NCBI RefSeq assembly: GCF_006538745.1
Contig: NZ_BJLR01000001.1
Span: 242,581 to 306,580 of the forward strand
Direction: 5' to 3'
Length of the DNA stretch: 64,000 nucleotides
Source of the DNA: Cellulomonas cellasea
Lineage (GTDB): Bacteria > Actinomycetota > Actinomycetes > Actinomycetales > Cellulomonadaceae
Shown here: positions 62,529 through 64,000 of the stretch, one piece after another
Position numbering within the stretch: the stretch's first letter is position 1
Layout: each line of letters starts with the position of its first letter
Program-made: the position numbers and the translations under genes
The notes under the pieces: model-generated
Databases searched by the model: none
The model's input: the letters and a program-made list of their open reading frames with translations, nothing else
What the model was told of the DNA's origin: nothing

Positions 62529-64000
62529 ATGGCTGCAGACGAGAACCGGCCCGCCGGCGACGACGGCCCGGAGCCGGTCGCACCGCTGAGCCGCGAGCAG
62601 ATCCGCCCGGTCAAGCGCCTCGCCGAGGACGACCTCATCTCGCGGCCCGGCGTGGTCGCCGTCGACATCGGCGAGAAGTACTCGGGCGGTCGGCCCACGG
62701 GGACGCAGTCGATCGTCGTGCACGTGCAGGCCAAGCGCAGCGCCGACGAGGTGCCGTCCGACGAGCTGATCCCCCCGACGATCGACGGCGTCCCGACCGA
62801 CGTCGTCCCGCACCGGATCAGCCTCCAGCACCAGGTGCCGTACGAGCCGGCCGGGTCGGGCAGCGCCGAGGACGGGACCCGCTACGCGGCGATGGTCGGC
62901 GGGATCAGCATCGGACCCGTCCGACCGGTGCGCCGCCGCGGCACGGACGCCGACGAGGCGCGGCTCCACCTGTTCGCCGGGACGCTCGGAGCGCTCGTGA
63001 CCGACCGTCGCAGCGGCCGGGCGCTCGCACTGACCAACTTCCACGTCGCCGCCGTCGACACCGGCTGGCGCGCGGGCGACGCGCAGGTCCAGCCCTCGCG
63101 GGTCGACGGCGCGGTGCCGAGCGACCGGTTCGGGACGCTCCAGCGCGCGGTCGTCGACGAGCACGTCGACGCCGCGGCCGTCCTGCTCGCGCGCGGCACC
63201 CGGTGGTACCCGGCCGTGCTGGGCATCGGGGAGATCACCGGCCGGGCGAAGGCCCGGGTCGGCCAGACGGTGCGCAAGCGCGGCCGCACGACCGGGCTCC
63301 GCACCGGCACCGTGACGTCGGTCGACTTCACCGTGCAGATCGACTTCGGCGGCGAGACCGGGCTCGTGACGCTGCGCGACCAGGTCCGCGTCGACCGCAG
63401 CCCCGAGGAGGAGCGGTTCTCCGCGGGCGGCGACTCCGGCTCGGTCGTGGTCGACGAGCGCGGGCGCGTCGTCGGGCTGCTGTTCGCCGGGGAGGACGAC
63501 GGGAGCTTCAGCCTCGCGAACCCGATCGGGGCGGTGCTCGACGCGCTCGACGTGGACATCGCCACGCGGCGGTCGGTCGCGAAGCGGGCGCGGCGCGCGC
63601 GCAGGGGCTCGGGCCCGGGCTCGGCGCCGGGACGTGCGGTGGCGCCGCCGGCGGGCGGGCGTGACCAGGGGTCGGGGCAACCGTCCGGTGCTCGGGCGGC
63701 GGCCGTCCCTCGGACCGCGGCCGACGGCGCTGCGGCGCAGGTCCGGCGTGCGGTGCCGGCCGGGCGTGTGGCGGGGTCGGGCGCGGGCGGGGTGGCGGGG
63801 CAGCCGTTCACCGAGCCGTTCACCGAGGCACTCGCAGGGCAGCCGTTCACGGAACCGTTCACCGAGCCCTTCACGGAGCCGTTCACGGAACCCTTCACCG
63901 AGGCGTACGCGCGTCAGCCGTTCACCGAGCCCTTCACGGAACCCTTCACCGAACCGTTCACCGAGGCGTACGCGCGTCAGCCGTTCACCGAGCCCTTCAC
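62529..64000 (+). CDS. Trypsin-like serine protease with C-terminal PFTE repeats (runs off the window)
   Basis: 490 codons are visible and the frame is still open at the right edge. ATG 62529 has GAGGAG 10 nt upstream. Residues ~18-110 form an N-terminal domain with VKRLAEDDLISRPGVVAVDI and ELIPPTIDGVPTDVVPHRIS, typical before bacterial NAL1-like trypsin folds. The protease core (~120-360) has the triad H172 (ALTNFHVAAV), D214 (EHVDAAAVLL) and S303 (FSAGGDSGSVVV). No signal peptide, so probably cytosolic. Residues ~365-424 are an Arg/Ala/Gly linker, and from 426 onward tandem PFTE units continue to the edge. Divergent from the sigma-CHAT operon. Confidence 0.9.
   Translation, partial: MAADENRPAGDDGPEPVAPLSREQIRPVKRLAEDDLISRPGVVAVDIGEKYSGGRPTGTQSIVVHVQAKRSADEVPSDELIPPTIDGVPTDVVPHRISLQHQVPYEPAGSGSAEDGTRYAAMVGGISIGPVRPVRRRGTDADEARLHLFAGTLGALVTDRRSGRALALTNFHVAAVDTGWRAGDAQVQPSRVDGAVPSDRFGTLQRAVVDEHVDAAAVLLARGTRWYPAVLGIGEITGRAKARVGQTVRKRGRTTGLRTGTVTSVDFTVQIDFGGETGLVTLRDQVRVDRSPEEERFSAGGDSGSVVVDERGRVVGLLFAGEDDGSFSLANPIGAVLDALDVDIATRRSVAKRARRARRGSGPGSAPGRAVAPPAGGRDQGSGQPSGARAAAVPRTAADGAAAQVRRAVPAGRVAGSGAGGVAGQPFTEPFTEALAGQPFTEPFTEPFTEPFTEPFTEAYARQPFTEPFTEPFTEPFTEAYARQPFTEPF
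63804..64000 (+). repeat. 12-bp coding repeats encoding tandem PFTE, in blocks split by AYAR
   Basis: Codons CCG/CCC-TTC-ACC/ACG-GAG/GAA repeat: two units, EALAGQ, five units, EAYARQ, four units, EAYARQ, then at least one more before the edge. Third-position changes vary while the tetrapeptide is invariant. Confidence 0.95.

Overview
The window is high-GC (roughly 70-75% by eye) actinobacterial chromosome. RpoB and RpoC use TTG starts, S14 is the four-cysteine zinc form, L36 is the C+ form, there is an F420-type LLM oxidoreductase, and several genes have a TANNNT -10 box placed 6-9 nt before the start codon (leaderless mRNA). Gene order and protein style fit Micrococcales and most resemble Cellulomonas, but this is an impression, not a search result. 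No tRNA, rRNA, insertion sequence, integrase or CRISPR array is visible.

Layout, left to right. 1-2.5 kb (+ strand): the tail of a THUMP-like methyltransferase, a YbdK-type glutamate-cysteine ligase, and a PadR regulator coupled to a small HAAS-domain membrane protein. 2.5-18.6 kb (mostly - strand): a conserved actinobacterial housekeeping block with tRNA t6A genes (tsaD, tsaB, tsaE; tsaB and tsaD separated by a RimI-sulfurtransferase fusion), alr, a P-loop kinase, nnr, acpS, glmS, a lipoprotein, a DedA protein, def and glmM, plus a + strand LLM oxidoreductase and coaA. 18.7-19.9 kb: rplM-rpsI, with glmM-def following downstream on the same strand. 20-25.6 kb: an ABC-F ATPase, an acidic DUF5709 protein, truA, a ROK sugar kinase and an alpha/beta hydrolase.

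25.8-58.1 kb is one almost unbroken, minus-strand transcription and translation supercluster. Read 5' to 3' (right to left) it is rplJ-rplL, rpoB-rpoC, rpsL-rpsG-fusA-tuf, the S10 and spc genes from rpsJ to rplO, secY-adk-map, then infA-rpmJ-rpsM-rpsK-rpoA-rplQ. Units are separated by strong GC-rich hairpins and have their own promoter candidates. A sortase-type (LAATG) wall-anchored protein sits between map and infA. rplJ has a recognisable L10-type leader ending in an intrinsic-terminator hairpin. The rpsL and rpsJ leaders share a 33-35 nt nearly identical element that folds into a hairpin.

58.5-64 kb is the accessory part. A minus-strand operon (ECF-type sigma factor, small beta-domain protein, 872-residue TPR-CHAT cysteine protease) faces a divergent plus-strand trypsin-like serine protease with a complete His-Asp-Ser triad and a C-terminal tail of tandem PFTE tetrapeptides that runs off the window edge. 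This two-protease, sigma-factor-linked cassette occupies the position next to rplJ where secE-nusG-rplK-rplA is commonly found, and is the best candidate for an undescribed system.
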